64,000 nucleotides of DNA. Source: Paludibacteraceae bacterium (GTDB lineage: Bacteria > Bacteroidota > Bacteroidia > Bacteroidales > Paludibacteraceae). How positions within the stretch are numbered: position 1 is the first letter of the stretch; every line of letters starts with the position of its first letter. The notes below the pieces were generated by a model. The model was not told the DNA's origin and did no database searches. It worked only from the letters and a program-made list of their open reading frames with translations. The DNA is taken from NCBI GenBank assembly GCA_024399655.1, contig JAKSNP010000001.1, positions 124,001-188,000 on the forward strand. Direction: 5' to 3'. The position numbers were made by a program, and so were the translations under genes. Below are positions 16,660 to 27,315 of this stretch, in pieces.

Positions 16660-18164
16660 TGCAAACACGCCAAATAATAACTACCCCCCACGAAGCTAAG
16701 CAGTTAGAGACTTCATACCGAATACAAAAGCGTTCGGTAGATGCTCGACAGAAGAATTTGAAAATTCTTCTTACTCTATTAACGGATGACAACGGACAAT
16801 ATGTCAGCCGTGATACACCTCTTCCATTATATGAAAAACCTATATGGCAGAATTGTACAGATAAAAGTCCCAAATGCCACATTGTAGGAGCAGGACCTGC
16901 CGGACTCTTCGCTGCCCTAACCTTGTTGCAACATGGGATTAAGCCTATCGTATACGAAAGAGGAAAAGATGTAAGTGCCCGTAAACGGGATATCGCTTTA
17001 CTCAATCGTAATCAAGGACTGAATACGGAATCCAATTATTGCTTTGGAGAAGGAGGGGCTGGAACGTTTTCTGATGGTAAAATGTTTTCTCGCAGTAAGA
17101 AACGCGGTGATATGCAACGCGTAATGGAATTATTCCATTATTTTGGAGCCAATGATACCATATTGTATGAAGCTCACGCGCACATAGGAAGCGATCGTTT
17201 ACCCGGAATCATCAAAAACATACGGGAATGCATTCTTCAACATGGTGGAGAAATAAAATTCAATACACGTTGGTCTGTATCAAGCCTTCAAGATGAACCA
17301 ACCATCTTAGCCATCGGGCATAGTGCTCATGACACCTATCGTGAATTATTCGAAGCCGGTGTCGCTCTCGAAGCCAAAGGATGCGCCATCGGTGTCCGTG
17401 TAGAACATCCTCAAACACTCATCAACCGTTTGATGTATCATTTGAGCGAGACGGAAAGTCAGGAATACCGGCAATTGATTGATGAAGTCGGAAATGCCTC
17501 ATACGCTATGGTGACACAAGTATCTGGTCATGGTGTATATAGTTTCTGCATGTGTCCAGGAGGACATATTGTTCCAGCAGGAAGCAGCCCACAAAGTTGC
17601 GTGGTGAATGGTATGAGCGCATCGCATCGCAATTCCCCATATGCCAATAGCGGTATGGTGGTAGAACTACATCCCGAAGATTATATCAACAGACATGCAG
17701 ATTTACATCCAGCACTTGCAGCATTAGCATTCCAAGAAAGCATTGAATATTTGGCATATATGCATGGTGGGCCATCCAATCAGGCACCTGCTCAACGCTT
17801 GAAGGATTTTGTAGATGGCAAAGATTCAAAATCACTTCCATCCTGCTCATATCTTCCAGGAGTGGTTCCTAGTCGTTTAGACCAATGGCTTCCTCGCGAA
17901 ATTGGCCCATATTTACAACAAGGGTTTAAGGATTTTGACCGCAAGTATCATGGTTTTTTAACGAATGACGCTATCATCGTTGGCGTAGAAAGCCGAAGTA
18001 GCAGTCCCGTCCGGATCGTTCGTAATAATGAAACCATGCAAAGTATAAGCCATCCTTTCATATATCCGTGCGGAGAAGGTGCCGGCTATGCCGGTGGCAT
18101 CACTTCTTCCGCTTTAGACGGAATAAAAGCAGCAGAAGCGGTGATTCGCTCTCTCAAACTATAG
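16659..18164 (+). CDS. FAD-dependent oxidoreductase (COG2509 type)
   Basis: 501 residues. The Rossmann FAD-binding motif HIVGAGPAGLFAALTLL begins near residue 74, followed by the Glu-containing strand PIVYERGKDV. An N-terminal ferredoxin-like segment (about 1-70, with YRIQKRSVDARQKN) is typical of this large uncharacterised dehydrogenase family. C-terminal PCGEGAGYAGGITSSA is the second FAD-contact motif. It is cytoplasmic; the substrate is unknown. tcdA follows 36 bases downstream. Confidence 0.88.
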   Translation: MQTRQIITTPHEAKQLETSYRIQKRSVDARQKNLKILLTLLTDDNGQYVSRDTPLPLYEKPIWQNCTDKSPKCHIVGAGPAGLFAALTLLQHGIKPIVYERGKDVSARKRDIALLNRNQGLNTESNYCFGEGGAGTFSDGKMFSRSKKRGDMQRVMELFHYFGANDTILYEAHAHIGSDRLPGIIKNIRECILQHGGEIKFNTRWSVSSLQDEPTILAIGHSAHDTYRELFEAGVALEAKGCAIGVRVEHPQTLINRLMYHLSETESQEYRQLIDEVGNASYAMVTQVSGHGVYSFCMCPGGHIVPAGSSPQSCVVNGMSASHRNSPYANSGMVVELHPEDYINRHADLHPALAALAFQESIEYLAYMHGGPSNQAPAQRLKDFVDGKDSKSLPSCSYLPGVVPSRLDQWLPREIGPYLQQGFKDFDRKYHGFLTNDAIIVGVESRSSSPVRIVRNNETMQSISHPFIYPCGEGAGYAGGITSSALDGIKAAEAVIRSLKL

Positions 18165-18200
18165 TACATCACGATAGTCACATTACAAGAAGCATCATAT

Positions 18201-18878
18201 ATGATATTCGAGCGCACCATTCAACTCATAGGTGAAAATGCATTCCAACTTTTACAAACAAAACGCGTCATTCTTTTTGGTGTGGGTGGCGTCGGCGGTT
18301 GGTGTGCCGAAGCCTTAATTCGCACAGGTCTTCGGCATTTGACAATTGTAGATTTTGATATTGTTTCTGACAGCAACATCAACCGACAAATAGTAGCTAC
18401 TCGACAAAACATCGGGAAAAGCAAAGTTGATGAGATGAAACGACGCCTCATATCAATTAATCCTGACGCAGATATTGAATGTATCCAAACAAAATATGGC
18501 AGCGAAGGGAGTCTGCAAATCGATTTTACACGATATGATTATGTTATTGATGCGATCGACTCGATTGATTGCAAAATCCGTCTTATATATGAAGTAACCT
18601 CAGCTGGAGTCACATTATTTTCATCAATGGGAGCAGGAAGAAAGATAGATACAACTCAGATTAAAATTGCTGAATTCTGGAAAGTGGAAGGATGTCCATT
18701 AGCCCGCGCACTTAGGACGAAAATGCGCAAACTTAAACTATTACCACAAACTAAATTTCAATGCGTATATTCTCCAGAAATAAGTGCTGATTCCGGTACA
18801 ATAGCTCCGATTGTAGGTATATTTGGATTCACATTGGCAGACCTTATATTAAAGGATATTATCTACCAATGTCAATGA
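18201..18878 (+). CDS. tcdA: tRNA threonylcarbamoyladenosine dehydratase (ThiF/E1-like)
   Basis: 225 residues. The ATP-binding motif FGVGGVGGWCAEAL, the Asp strand TIVDFDIVSDSNINRQ and VIDAIDSIDCKI are those of the TcdA (CsdL) branch of ThiF-like E1 enzymes. TcdA converts t6A37 of tRNAs to the cyclic ct6A form in an ATP-dependent dehydration. The length is slightly below that of E. coli TcdA (268). There is no MoeB-type zinc CxxC pair, which favours TcdA over MoeB/ThiF. Confidence 0.88.
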   Translation: MIFERTIQLIGENAFQLLQTKRVILFGVGGVGGWCAEALIRTGLRHLTIVDFDIVSDSNINRQIVATRQNIGKSKVDEMKRRLISINPDADIECIQTKYGSEGSLQIDFTRYDYVIDAIDSIDCKIRLIYEVTSAGVTLFSSMGAGRKIDTTQIKIAEFWKVEGCPLARALRTKMRKLKLLPQTKFQCVYSPEISADSGTIAPIVGIFGFTLADLILKDIIYQCQ

Positions 18879-18947
18879 CAAAAGCGGAATGCATATTGTA
18901 CACAAACTCTGATACATAGCGAATTCGAAATAATATTGCTATAAGAC

Positions 18948-18989
18948 AGAAATACAGCCATCCAAGAGGACGACTGTATTTCTTTTTTA
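18948..18989. terminator. Terminator between tcdA and rplQ
   Basis: AGAAATACAG (18948-18957) pairs with CTGTATTTCT (18974-18983), followed by T6. It ends tcdA on the + strand and lies just after rplQ for the - strand ribosomal cluster. Confidence 0.85.
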
Positions 18990-19004
18990 TGACTGAAACA
19001 ATAC

Positions 19005-19481
19005 TTATTCAGCTTTAGGAGCTTCTTCAGTAGCGGGAGCTTCTTCTGCTTTAGCAGATTTCTTAGCACCAGCACGACGAGTAGTTTTCTTAACTGCTTT
19101 TTTGGTATCTTTCAACATATTCTCATTGTAGTCAACGAGTTCGATGATACACATTTCTGCGGCATCACCAAGACGGAAACCAGTACGAAGGATACGGCAA
19201 TATCCACCGGGACGGTTTGCAATCTTTTCACTTACATTCGAAAAGAGTTCATTGATTACTTCTTTTTGTTTCAACTCGCTGAATACAAGACGACGATTAG
19301 CCATCGTATCCTCTTTAGCGCGGGTCAGCAGGGGCTCAACGTAGATACGAAGAGCTTTAGCCTTGGCCAAAGTAGTTGAAATACGCTTGTGCATAATCAG
19401 TGAGCAAGCCATATTCGACAGCATGGCACCACGATGGGCTGCTTTGCGGCCAAGATGATTGAATTTTTTATTGTGTCTCAT
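19005..19481 (-). CDS. rplQ: 50S ribosomal protein L17
   Basis: 158 residues, beginning [20 protein letters not shown]. The L17 core (1-115) has the usual RRLVFSELK region. An extra tail rich in Ala, Lys and Glu ([19 protein letters not shown]) is common in Bacteroidota. It lines the peptide exit tunnel. It is the last gene of the alpha operon segment. Confidence 0.97.
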   Translation of the reverse strand: MRHNKKFNHLGRKAAHRGAMLSNMACSLIMHKRISTTLAKAKALRIYVEPLLTRAKEDTMANRRLVFSELKQKEVINELFSNVSEKIANRPGGYCRILRTGFRLGDAAEMCIIELVDYNENMLKDTKKAVKKTTRRAGAKKSAKAEEAPATEEAPKAE

Positions 19482-19526
19482 TGTTTTTTGTAATTTTAAT
19501 GGATTAAAAGGCTAGTAACAAAAATA

Positions 19527-20525
19527 CTAGATTTCCTCTTTGAGTTTGTATCTACTAATATCCATACCAAATGCCAATCCGTTGCGTTCAAGTAATTCAT
19601 CGAGTTCTGTAAGAGATTTCTTACCGAAGTTACGGAATTTCAGAAGGTCAGCACGATGATAGTGAACCAAGTCACCCAAAGTTTCAACTTGAGCAGCCTT
19701 CAAGCAATTGAGCGCACGAACGCTGAGGTCAATATCCTGCAATTTTTGGTTGAGAAGTTGACGCATACGCAGCATTTCCTCGTCAAGAGCAGAGTTCTGA
19801 TTTTTAGCTTCCTCTTCAATAATAATTTTCTCATCAGAGAATAGCATGAAGTGGAATATCAGTATTTTTGCAGCTTCTTTCAAAGCTTCTTTGGGCGAAA
19901 TGCTACCATCAGTAACGATTTCAAGCGATAGTTTCTCATAATCGGTACGCTGTTCTACACGATAAGGTTCAATAGCGTATTTGACATTGCGGATAGGGGT
20001 ATAGATGCTATCGATAGCCAAAACACCGATAGGATCATCGGCGTGACGGTTTTCGTCAGCAGGGATATAACCACGTCCTTTATTAATGGCAATTTCAATC
20101 TCAAAGTCAGCTGTTTCATCCAATTCAGCCAGCATTAAATCGGGGTTAAGTACCTCGAAATATTGGAGAGCTTGATTCAGGTCACCGGCCATAAAGGTTT
20201 TAGCTTTACGAATATGCAGACGAATATTTTCGCCCTCAGCATCCTGTTCAGCCTTGCGGATAAAACGAACCTGTTTGAGGTTGAGGATGAGGTTAGTGAC
20301 ATCAGTGATGACACCCGGGATAGTAGCAAATTCATGATCAATACCACTGATCTTGATCGAGCAGATAGCAAAGCCTTCCAACGAGCTCAAAAGCACGCGG
20401 CGAATAGCGTTTCCTACTGTGATAGCATACCCAGGCTCGAGCGGACGAAATTCAAATGTTCCTTTCGTGTTGCTCGATTCCAACATGATCACCTTGTCCG
20501 GTTTAATAAAATCTAATATTGCCAT
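19527..20525 (-). CDS. rpoA: RNA polymerase subunit alpha
   Basis: 332 residues. The alpha-NTD (about 1-235) contains the dimerisation motif [12 protein letters not shown], followed by a linker and the alpha-CTD with the helix-hairpin-helix region [19 protein letters not shown]. The CTD binds UP elements and activators. The position between rpsD and rplQ is the canonical alpha operon order. Confidence 0.98.
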   Translation of the reverse strand: MAILDFIKPDKVIMLESSNTKGTFEFRPLEPGYAITVGNAIRRVLLSSLEGFAICSIKISGIDHEFATIPGVITDVTNLILNLKQVRFIRKAEQDAEGENIRLHIRKAKTFMAGDLNQALQYFEVLNPDLMLAELDETADFEIEIAINKGRGYIPADENRHADDPIGVLAIDSIYTPIRNVKYAIEPYRVEQRTDYEKLSLEIVTDGSISPKEALKEAAKILIFHFMLFSDEKIIIEEEAKNQNSALDEEMLRMRQLLNQKLQDIDLSVRALNCLKAAQVETLGDLVHYHRADLLKFRNFGKKSLTELDELLERNGLAFGMDISRYKLKEEI

Positions 20526-20537
20526 GAATTTAATTTA

Positions 20538-21143
20538 TTATTTAGAGTACAACTCAACGATTAACTGTTCTTTGATGTTCTCAGGAATTTCCTCACGAGC
20601 GGGAATATTCAGGTATTTACCTGCTTTCTGAGCTTCATCCCATTCAAGCCAACTATATTTGCTATGGTTAAAGCCTTCCAAAGAAGCTGCAATAACCTCC
20701 AAAGATTTGGCTTTTTCGCGAACAGCTACAATCATTCCGGGTTTAACCTGGAAAGAAGGTATATTCACTACTTTACCATCAACGGTAATGTGGCAGTGAC
20801 CTACGAGCTGACGTGCAGCAGCGCGAGTCGGAGCAATACCGAGACGATAAACGATGTTATCCAAACGGCTTTCGAGCAGTTGAATCAGGATTTCACCAGT
20901 AATACCTTTTTGTCTAGAAGCCTGTGCGAACAAGAGACGGAACTGACGCTCAAGTACGCCATAAGTATATTTGGCTTTCTGCTTTTCAGCGAGCTGAGTA
21001 CCATACTCAGAATTCTTTTTACGACGATTAACGCCGTGTTGTCCGGGAGCATAGTTGCGCTTTTCAAGCACTTTATCCGGACCGAAGATAGGTTCACCGA
21101 AACGACGTGCAATACGTGATTTGGGTCCAGTATATCTTGCCAT
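20538..21143 (-). CDS. rpsD: 30S ribosomal protein S4
   Basis: 201 residues, starting [18 protein letters not shown]. The S4 RNA-binding domain lies at about residues 90-155 ([20 protein letters not shown]). It has no zinc-binding cysteine knob at the N-terminus. It binds 16S rRNA early in 30S assembly and in enterobacteria also represses its own operon; no such leader was recognised here. Confidence 0.97.
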   Translation of the reverse strand: MARYTGPKSRIARRFGEPIFGPDKVLEKRNYAPGQHGVNRRKKNSEYGTQLAEKQKAKYTYGVLERQFRLLFAQASRQKGITGEILIQLLESRLDNIVYRLGIAPTRAAARQLVGHCHITVDGKVVNIPSFQVKPGMIVAVREKAKSLEVIAASLEGFNHSKYSWLEWDEAQKAGKYLNIPAREEIPENIKEQLIVELYSK

Positions 21144-21184
21144 AATGTAATTTGTAAATTAAATTTGTAAAACGAGTAAGTAAA

Positions 21185-21574
21185 TTATACGCGACGGCGT
21201 TTGGGAGGACGGCAACCGTTGTGAGGCATAGGAGTAACATCGATAATCTCAGTTACATCAATACCACCGGCCACACATGCGCGGATAGCGCTTTCACGTC
21301 CTTGACCAGGACCCTTAACATATGCTTTTACTTTGCGGAGACCGAGGTCAAATGCGACCTTAGCACAATCCTGAGCAGCCATTTGAGCTGCATAAGGAGT
21401 ATTCTTTTTTGAGCCACGGAAGCCCATCTTGCCGGCAGAAGACCAGGAAATAACCTGACCGTCACCATTAGCAAGTGTTACAATAACATTGTTGAAAGAA
21501 GACATTACGTGAAGTTGACCAACACCGTCAATCTTTACAACGCGCTTCTTAGCTGCAACTGTTTTCTTTGCCAT
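21185..21574 (-). CDS. rpsK: 30S ribosomal protein S11
   Basis: 129 residues. The C-terminal [18 protein letters not shown] is the universal S11 signature, preceded by [14 protein letters not shown]. It shapes the mRNA exit channel near the platform of the 30S subunit. It lies 41 bases upstream of rpsD in transcription order. Confidence 0.98.
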   Translation of the reverse strand: MAKKTVAAKKRVVKIDGVGQLHVMSSFNNVIVTLANGDGQVISWSSAGKMGFRGSKKNTPYAAQMAAQDCAKVAFDLGLRKVKAYVKGPGQGRESAIRACVAGGIDVTEIIDVTPMPHNGCRPPKRRRV

Positions 21575-21652
21575 ATTGTTTGATAGATTTTGTACCGAAT
21601 ATCAATCATGCGACTGAAAAAAAGCACAGATTGTATTTCGGATGTTGGTTTA

Positions 21653-22033
21653 TTACTTCGTTGCTTTCTTCTTGTTGGCAACCGTTTTCTTTTTACCTTT
21701 GCGCGTACGAGCGTTGTTCTTCGTTGACTGACCACGAACAGGCAAGCCAAGACGATGACGAACACCACGGTAACAACCGATATCCATCAAACGTTTGATG
21801 TTGAGTTGAGTTTCCGAACGAAGATCACCTTCTACTTTGTACTTAGCACCGATGATCTCACGGATTTTAGCTGCTTGGTCATCCGTCCAATCCTGAACCT
21901 TGATGCTTGGGTCAACGCCTGCTTCTGCCAGGATTTTCTTTGCGCTTGAACGACCTAATCCGTAGATGTAAGTCAATCCGACTTCACCGCATTTGTTTTG
22001 CGGCAGATCTACACCGACAATTCTTATAGCCAT
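21653..22033 (-). CDS. rpsM: 30S ribosomal protein S13
   Basis: 126 residues. The start [20 protein letters not shown] and the helix-hairpin-helix with [18 protein letters not shown] are typical. The C-terminal [20 protein letters not shown] contacts the P-site tRNA and the B1 bridges. It lies in the usual rpmJ-rpsM-rpsK order. Confidence 0.98.
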   Translation of the reverse strand: MAIRIVGVDLPQNKCGEVGLTYIYGLGRSSAKKILAEAGVDPSIKVQDWTDDQAAKIREIIGAKYKVEGDLRSETQLNIKRLMDIGCYRGVRHRLGLPVRGQSTKNNARTRKGKKKTVANKKKATK

Positions 22034-22082
22034 AATTCTTTACTTTGGGATTTTAATTAAATTGTTAACCAAACTGCATGCG

Positions 22083-22199
22083 TTATCCCTGACGCATTTT
22101 CATTTTGGGTTCTTTTTTGTTGATAACATAAAGCTTACCTTTGCGGCGTACAATTTTGCAATCCGCATTGCGCTTCTTGATAGATGCTCTTACCTTCAT
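22083..22199 (-). CDS. rpmJ: 50S ribosomal protein L36
   Basis: 38 residues: starts [19 protein letters not shown] and ends KMKMRQG. It has only one Cys (residue 14) where zinc-type L36 has C-x2-C-x12-C-x4-H, so it is the zinc-free form. It lies between infA and rpsM, its usual place. Confidence 0.95.
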   Translation of the reverse strand: MKVRASIKKRNADCKIVRRKGKLYVINKKEPKMKMRQG

Positions 22200-22219
22200 T
22201 GTAGTAAAAGTTAAATAGT

Positions 22220-22438
22220 TTATTTATAACGGAAACTAATTCGTCCGCGAGTCAAGTCATAAGGGCTCATTTCCACCTTGACACGGTCACCGGGTAAAAT
22301 CTTGATATAATGCATGCGCATTTTACCAGAAATATTAGCGATAATAACATGTCCGCTTTCCAACTGAACACGGAACATAGCATTGGATAATGCCTCGGTG
22401 ATGGTGCCATCAACTTCAATAGCGTCTTGTTTTGCCAT
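22220..22438 (-). CDS. infA: Translation initiation factor IF-1
   Basis: 72 residues from the ATG at 22438 ([17 protein letters not shown]); the frame runs five codons further but the family start is here. It is a single OB-fold with the conserved [21 protein letters not shown] and a C-terminal GRISFRYK. It occupies the A site of the 30S during initiation. It is 11 bases from the end of map. Confidence 0.97.
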   Translation of the reverse strand: MAKQDAIEVDGTITEALSNAMFRVQLESGHVIIANISGKMRMHYIKILPGDRVKVEMSPYDLTRGRISFRYK

Positions 22439-22449
22439 AGTCTGTAATA

Positions 22450-23235
22450 TCAAAAAAATCTATCTCCAAGTACCTGTTTAATATAATCAAAAGTAGATAA
22501 GATATCAGCCTTACCATTGCGTACGCACACCGACAACTCATAATGAGCGGCAGGCTTGCGATCAGCAGTACGGGCAGTCCATCCATCGTCTTCAATTATA
22601 ATATTTCTGCGGCCCATAAGTATCATAGGCTCAATGGCTAATGTCATTCCGGACTTCAAAACAATACCATTGCCTCTCCTTCCGTAATTACAAACTTCAG
22701 GCTCTTCATGCATTTCACGACCAATTCCATGTCCCACAAATTCACGAACGACAGAATATCCATTACTTTCAGCATGCTCCTGAATAGTAGCGCCTATATC
22801 ACCCAATCGTTTCCCCGTGATTGCCTGTTCAACACCTAAGTAAAGGCATTCTTTGGTAACGCGGAGAAGCCGCATTATATCATCGCTCACATTACCAACG
22901 GGGAATGTATATGCAGAATCAGCTTGAAAGCCGTTCATCAACACACATCCGTCGACTGAGATTATATCTCCGTCACGAAGAACTACATCTTTTGACGGGA
23001 TACCATGAACCACCTGTTCATTAACCGAAGTACAAAGAGAACAAGGATACCCCTCGTAGCCTAAACATGACGGAATGCCACCGTGGTCACATATAAAATC
23101 ATGAGCGATTTTATCCAATTGAGCTGTTGTCACCCCAGGGGCAATGGCTTTGGCCACTTCGCCATAAGCCATTCCCAAGAGGTTATTGCTTTGTCGCATC
23201 AACTCAACTTCTTCATCAGTTTTGAGATAGATCAT
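22450..23235 (-). CDS. map: Methionine aminopeptidase, type I
   Basis: 261 residues. All five metal ligands can be placed: Asp in IISVDGC, Asp in GFQADSAYT, His in [16 protein letters not shown], Glu in LAIEPMI and Glu in HYELSVCV. It removes the initiator Met from nascent proteins. It has no N-terminal zinc-finger extension. It lies between secY and infA, as in many bacteria. Confidence 0.97.
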   Translation of the reverse strand: MIYLKTDEEVELMRQSNNLLGMAYGEVAKAIAPGVTTAQLDKIAHDFICDHGGIPSCLGYEGYPCSLCTSVNEQVVHGIPSKDVVLRDGDIISVDGCVLMNGFQADSAYTFPVGNVSDDIMRLLRVTKECLYLGVEQAITGKRLGDIGATIQEHAESNGYSVVREFVGHGIGREMHEEPEVCNYGRRGNGIVLKSGMTLAIEPMILMGRRNIIIEDDGWTARTADRKPAAHYELSVCVRNGKADILSTFDYIKQVLGDRFF

Positions 23236-23272
23236 TTGGATTTACTTATTACCAATTAATATAAAAGGCACA

Positions 23273-24613
23273 TTAGTAAGCCATAGCACCACTGCGACCC
23301 TTGATACGCATACCGCCCTCAAAGAAGCCGTCGTAATGACGCATCAAAAGATGTGACTCAATCTGTTGAAGAGTATCCAATATCACACCTACCATGATCA
23401 ACAAGCTTGTACCGCCGTAGAATTGTGCAAATCCCATTGATACACCGGCTAAGCGGGCGAATGCGGGAAGCACTGCGATAACAGCAAGAAGAATACTACC
23501 AGGTAATGTGATACGATCCATAATGGTATCAATGTATTCAGCAGTTTTTTTGCCAGGTTTCACACCAGGAATAAAACCGTTGTTGAGTTTCAGATTTTCA
23601 GCCATTTGTACAGGATTGATAATAATCGCAGTATAGAAATAGGTGAATGCGATAATCAAGACTGCAAAGACAAAATTGTACCAAAATCCGTCGTTATCCA
23701 TAAAAGCACGAGCAAAAGCGCCACTACCATCGGTACGGAAACCGATCAAAGCGATAGGGATGAACATAATTGCCTGTGCAAAAATAATAGGCATAACGTT
23801 AGCAGCGTTGACCTTGAGAGGGATGTATTGACGTACACCGCCATATTGTTTATTGCCAATCACACGTTTAGCATATTGAACAGGGAGTTTACGTGTACCT
23901 TGTACCAACATAATAGCAAACATGAAGACTGCCAACAGAATAACAATCTCAAGGATGAACACAATCAGTCCGCCACCAGCATCATTCAAACGGCTAGAGA
24001 ACTCTTGTACGATTGCACCCGGAAGGCGAGCAATGATACCAATCAAAATGATGAAGGAGATACCGTTTCCAACACCACGATCAGTAATGCGCTCACCAAG
24101 CCACATGACAAACATGGAGCCAGCGCACAGAATAATAGTGGATGAGATGGTGAACCAGTTAAAACCTATAGCCAAACTTTGACCAGCCTGTGCCATTTGA
24201 ACGCTCAAGTTAACAAGATAACTCGGACCTTGGAAGAGCAGAATGGCAACTGTCAGATAACGAGTGATTTGATTCATCTTCTGGCGACCGCTCTCACCTT
24301 CTTTCTGCATCTTTTGGAAGTAAGGAACTGCAATAGTAAGCAGTTGAATCACAATACTTGCAGAGATGTAGGGCATGATACCTAATGCAAATACGGAAGC
24401 ATTCGAGAAGGCACCACCCGAGAACATATCCAAAAGGGCCATCAAACCACCAGCCGTCTGATTGTGCAGGGCTGAAAGGGCTGTCGGGTCAATACCAGGA
24501 AGAACTACGAACGAACCAAAACGATAGATTAAGACGAACAACATAGTCGTCAACAAACGTTTGCGGAGGTCCTCAATCTTCCAGATATTTTTAATTGTTT
24601 CAACGAATTTCAT
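23273..24613 (-). CDS. secY: Preprotein translocase subunit SecY
   Basis: 446 residues with ten predicted membrane helices. The N-terminal MKFVETIKNIWKIEDLRKR precedes helix 1. The plug region GGLMALLDMFSGGAF and the cytoplasmic loop with YGGVRQYIPLKVN are recognisable. It forms the protein-conducting channel with SecE and SecG. It closes the spc part of the cluster, 66 bases after rplO. Confidence 0.98.
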   Translation of the reverse strand: MKFVETIKNIWKIEDLRKRLLTTMLFVLIYRFGSFVVLPGIDPTALSALHNQTAGGLMALLDMFSGGAFSNASVFALGIMPYISASIVIQLLTIAVPYFQKMQKEGESGRQKMNQITRYLTVAILLFQGPSYLVNLSVQMAQAGQSLAIGFNWFTISSTIILCAGSMFVMWLGERITDRGVGNGISFIILIGIIARLPGAIVQEFSSRLNDAGGGLIVFILEIVILLAVFMFAIMLVQGTRKLPVQYAKRVIGNKQYGGVRQYIPLKVNAANVMPIIFAQAIMFIPIALIGFRTDGSGAFARAFMDNDGFWYNFVFAVLIIAFTYFYTAIIINPVQMAENLKLNNGFIPGVKPGKKTAEYIDTIMDRITLPGSILLAVIAVLPAFARLAGVSMGFAQFYGGTSLLIMVGVILDTLQQIESHLLMRHYDGFFEGGMRIKGRSGAMAY

Positions 24614-24679
24614 AAAAAAATTGTTTTTTCAGGAGGTGCTGAACAACCGGTTGAAGCCGGTGTTCAACGACCTTCAAAT

Positions 24680-25126
24680 TTAGATTTTCTCAATCGAGCC
24701 ACCGGCAGCAGTGATAGCCTGTTCGGCGCTTTTAGAGAAAGCGTTGGCTTTCACCGTGAGTTTAGAGGTAAGTGTACCATTACCCAGGATCTTAACGAGC
24801 ATCGACTTGTTGATAAAGCCAGCCTCGAAGAGTTCAGGCAGACCGATAACCTCAAGGTGTTTAGTTTCAGCCAATTGTTGCAGAACATTGAGGTTGATAG
24901 CCTTATATTCTACACGATTGATATTTTTGAAACCAAACTTAGGCAGACGACGCTGCATAGGCATCTGACCACCTTCGAAACCGATCTTCTTGCTATAACC
25001 CGAACGGCTCTTAGCACCCTTATGACCGCGGGTAGAAGTTCCACCGAGTCCCGAACCGGCACCACGACCGATACGTTTTGCGGTTTTTACCGAACCAGCA
25101 GCCGGAGTCAAATTATTTAATTCCAT
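24680..25126 (-). CDS. rplO: 50S ribosomal protein L15
   Basis: 148 residues. The Gly-rich N-terminal extension (GRGAGSGLGGTSTRGHKGAK) threads into the 23S rRNA; the globular part includes EGGQMPMQRRLPKFGFKN. It binds late in 50S assembly. It lies 20 bases after rpmD. Confidence 0.98.
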   Translation of the reverse strand: MELNNLTPAAGSVKTAKRIGRGAGSGLGGTSTRGHKGAKSRSGYSKKIGFEGGQMPMQRRLPKFGFKNINRVEYKAINLNVLQQLAETKHLEVIGLPELFEAGFINKSMLVKILGNGTLTSKLTVKANAFSKSAEQAITAAGGSIEKI

Positions 25127-25146
25127 AAAGCTTAACGTGTTAACAA

Positions 25147-25323
25147 TTAATCAATTACTTTTACCAGATGTTTAACGACCTCAACCATACCCAAGATAGC
25201 GGGTGTAGCTTCGTGTTCAACGATGGCATTCATTTTCTTCAGACCAAGAGCTTGCATGGTCAATTTTTGATTTTTCGTGCACTTAATAGTGCTGCGAACC
25301 TGTTGAATTTTAATCTTTGCCAT
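25147..25323 (-). CDS. rpmD: 50S ribosomal protein L30
   Basis: 58 residues read from the - strand: MAKIKIQQVRSTIKCTKNQ at the start and ILGMVEVVKHLVKVID at the end. The compact beta-alpha-beta-alpha fold and the position between rpsE and rplO identify L30. Confidence 0.95.
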   Translation of the reverse strand: MAKIKIQQVRSTIKCTKNQKLTMQALGLKKMNAIVEHEATPAILGMVEVVKHLVKVID

Positions 25324-25335
25324 AGTTTACAATTA

Positions 25336-25842
25336 TTATCCGTTAAACACTACATCTAAGCTCACGCCACGGTTTTGAGCTACAGTTTTTGCATCACGCA
25401 ACAGACTCAGTGCGAGAATGGTAGCTTTAACGAGGTTGTGAGGGTTGGAACTACCTTTAGCTTTAGCCAAGATATCGGTAACACCGGCGCTCTCCAGAAC
25501 GGCACGCATAGCACCACCGGCTTTCACTCCGGTACCATGAGTAGCGGGCTCAAGATAAACACGTGCACCACCGAATTTAGCATATTGCTCGTGAGGAATA
25601 GTGCCTTTCAAGACAGGAACTTGAATGAGGTTTTTCTTAGCAGCCTCAGTACCTTTTTGAATAGCAGCTTGAACTTCACCGGCCTTACCCAGGCCCCAAC
25701 CAACGATACCAGCCTCATTACCTACAACAACGATGGCTGCAAAAGTCATAGTACGTCCACCTTTCGTAACTTTAGTTACGCGGTTAACAGCGACGAGGCG
25801 CTCCTTGAGCTCCAGGTCTTGTGTTGTTTTTACTCGATTCAT
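25336..25842 (-). CDS. rpsE: 30S ribosomal protein S5
   Basis: 168 residues. The N-terminal double-stranded RNA-binding fold contains [20 protein letters not shown]; the C-terminal half contains [20 protein letters not shown]5 borders the mRNA entry channel and influences accuracy. It is 18 bases downstream of rplR. Confidence 0.98.
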   Translation of the reverse strand: MNRVKTTQDLELKERLVAVNRVTKVTKGGRTMTFAAIVVVGNEAGIVGWGLGKAGEVQAAIQKGTEAAKKNLIQVPVLKGTIPHEQYAKFGGARVYLEPATHGTGVKAGGAMRAVLESAGVTDILAKAKGSSNPHNLVKATILALSLLRDAKTVAQNRGVSLDVVFNG

Positions 25843-25860
25843 AATACAGTCTTCTTTGTT

Positions 25861-26205
25861 TTAGAATTTGAGCCCAGCTTCGCGAGCAGCATCTGCCAAA
25901 GCTTGAACACGACCATGATAGAGATAACCGTTACGATCGAAAACCACTTGCTCTACCCCAGCTTTTTTAGCTGCTTCAGCAATCATTGTACCGACCTGTT
26001 TAGCTTTCTCAGTCTTAGTCATTTTATCTTTAATAGAAAGAGATGAAGCGGAAGCCAAAGTTTGACCTTTAACATCATCTATTACTTGAGCATAAATCTG
26101 GCAATTCGAACGGAATACAGTCAGACGGGGTTGCTCAGCTGTACCGGACACCATCGTGCGGATATGCAGCTTAATTCTTTGTCTACGTGCAATTTTTTTA
26201 TCCAT
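25861..26205 (-). CDS. rplR: 50S ribosomal protein L18
   Basis: 114 residues. The basic N-terminus ([16 protein letters not shown]) and the core with [19 protein letters not shown] are typical. With L5 and L25 it binds 5S rRNA; the L25 gene rplY is also in this window. Confidence 0.97.
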   Translation of the reverse strand: MDKKIARRQRIKLHIRTMVSGTAEQPRLTVFRSNCQIYAQVIDDVKGQTLASASSLSIKDKMTKTEKAKQVGTMIAEAAKKAGVEQVVFDRNGYLYHGRVQALADAAREAGLKF

Positions 26206-26222
26206 AACTTATTCCTTTCTTA

Positions 26223-26783
26223 TTATTTAGCAGCAGATTTACCAGCTTTACGACGAACCACTTCACCCAAGAAGAGAATACCTTTGCCTTTGTAAGGTTC
26301 GGGAGCACGGAACGTACGAATCTTAGCGCATATCTGACCCAACAGTTGTTTGTCAGGGCACTCAAGCATAATCAAGGGATCTTGGTTACGTTCAGCTTTC
26401 GTTTCAATTTTAACTTCTTTGGGAAGTTGCATATAAATGGGATGAGTGTAACCGAGAGTGAAGTTCAGTGTATTAGGAGTTTGAGCCATTTCTACACGGA
26501 AACCAACACCATGAAGTTGAAGGGTAGCTTTGTAGCCTTCACTTACACCATGTACCATATTGTTAATCAACGCACGATACAAACCGTGTTTAGCGCGCAT
26601 CTCTTTTTCATCGTTAGGACGAGAAACTTGGCATACAGCACCTTCAACGGAAACGTTGATACGGGGATCAACTTGTTGCATCAATTCACCTTTCGGACCT
26701 TTAACGGTCACCATTTTTTCCTTGCTAACCGTTACGGTTACACCTGCAGGAATTGCAATGGGTAATTTACCAATTCTAGACAT
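26223..26783 (-). CDS. rplF: 50S ribosomal protein L6
   Basis: 186 residues with two similar L6 domains. It starts MSRIGKLPIAIPAGVTVTV; the C-terminal signature PEPYKGKGILF is intact. It sits near the sarcin-ricin loop and the factor-binding centre. It lies 18 bases after rpsH. Confidence 0.98.
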   Translation of the reverse strand: MSRIGKLPIAIPAGVTVTVSKEKMVTVKGPKGELMQQVDPRINVSVEGAVCQVSRPNDEKEMRAKHGLYRALINNMVHGVSEGYKATLQLHGVGFRVEMAQTPNTLNFTLGYTHPIYMQLPKEVKIETKAERNQDPLIMLECPDKQLLGQICAKIRTFRAPEPYKGKGILFLGEVVRRKAGKSAAK

Positions 26784-26801
26784 AATCTAATCCTCCCTAC
26801 A

Positions 26802-27197
26802 TTAATAAACGTAACAAATTACTTCACCACCCAGCTTCAAGCCGGCAGCCTCCTTGTTGGTCATAACCCCTTTGGAGGTAGAAAGAATGGCGATACCGAG
26901 GCCGTTCAATACGCGGGGCATCTCACGATAACCAACATACTGACGAAGACCGGGGGTCGAAACACGTTGTAAACTACGGATGGCGTTAACTTTGTTAACC
27001 GGATCATACTTCAAAGCGATCTTAATCGTTCCTTGAGGTCCATCCTCCACGAACTTGTAAGAAAGGATATAACCTTTTTCAAACAAGATACGGGTGATCT
27101 CTTTCTTCAGATTCGAAGCGGGCACTTCCACAACACGGTGGCCGGCTTTGATTGCATTTCTCAAACGAGTGAGATAATCTGCGATAGGATCTGTCAT
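26802..27197 (-). CDS. rpsH: 30S ribosomal protein S8
   Basis: 131 residues, MTDPIADYLTRLRNAIKAGH at the start and the STSKGVMTNKEA motif near the C-terminus. S8 is a primary 16S rRNA binder. The gap to rpsN upstream (118 bases, 27198-27315) is the longest inside the spc part; a short inverted repeat, AGGATGG/CCATCCT, lies at 27270-27288. Confidence 0.98.
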   Translation of the reverse strand: MTDPIADYLTRLRNAIKAGHRVVEVPASNLKKEITRILFEKGYILSYKFVEDGPQGTIKIALKYDPVNKVNAIRSLQRVSTPGLRQYVGYREMPRVLNGLGIAILSTSKGVMTNKEAAGLKLGGEVICYVY

Positions 27198-27315
27198 AAA
27201 TGTTTTGTTTTAAATTAATCAGGACTACCCTGACAATATTTAATAAATTATTTTTACCGAGAAGCTAGCAGGATGGAAGAACCATCCTATCTAGCAGTCA
27301 CAGTTTTCAAGTTGT

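Noticed and set aside
27270..27288. Terminator between rpsN and rpsH from the short inverted repeat AGGATGG/CCATCCT
   Set aside because: The loop is tiny and no U-tract follows in the direction of transcription; the cluster continues without an evident new promoter.
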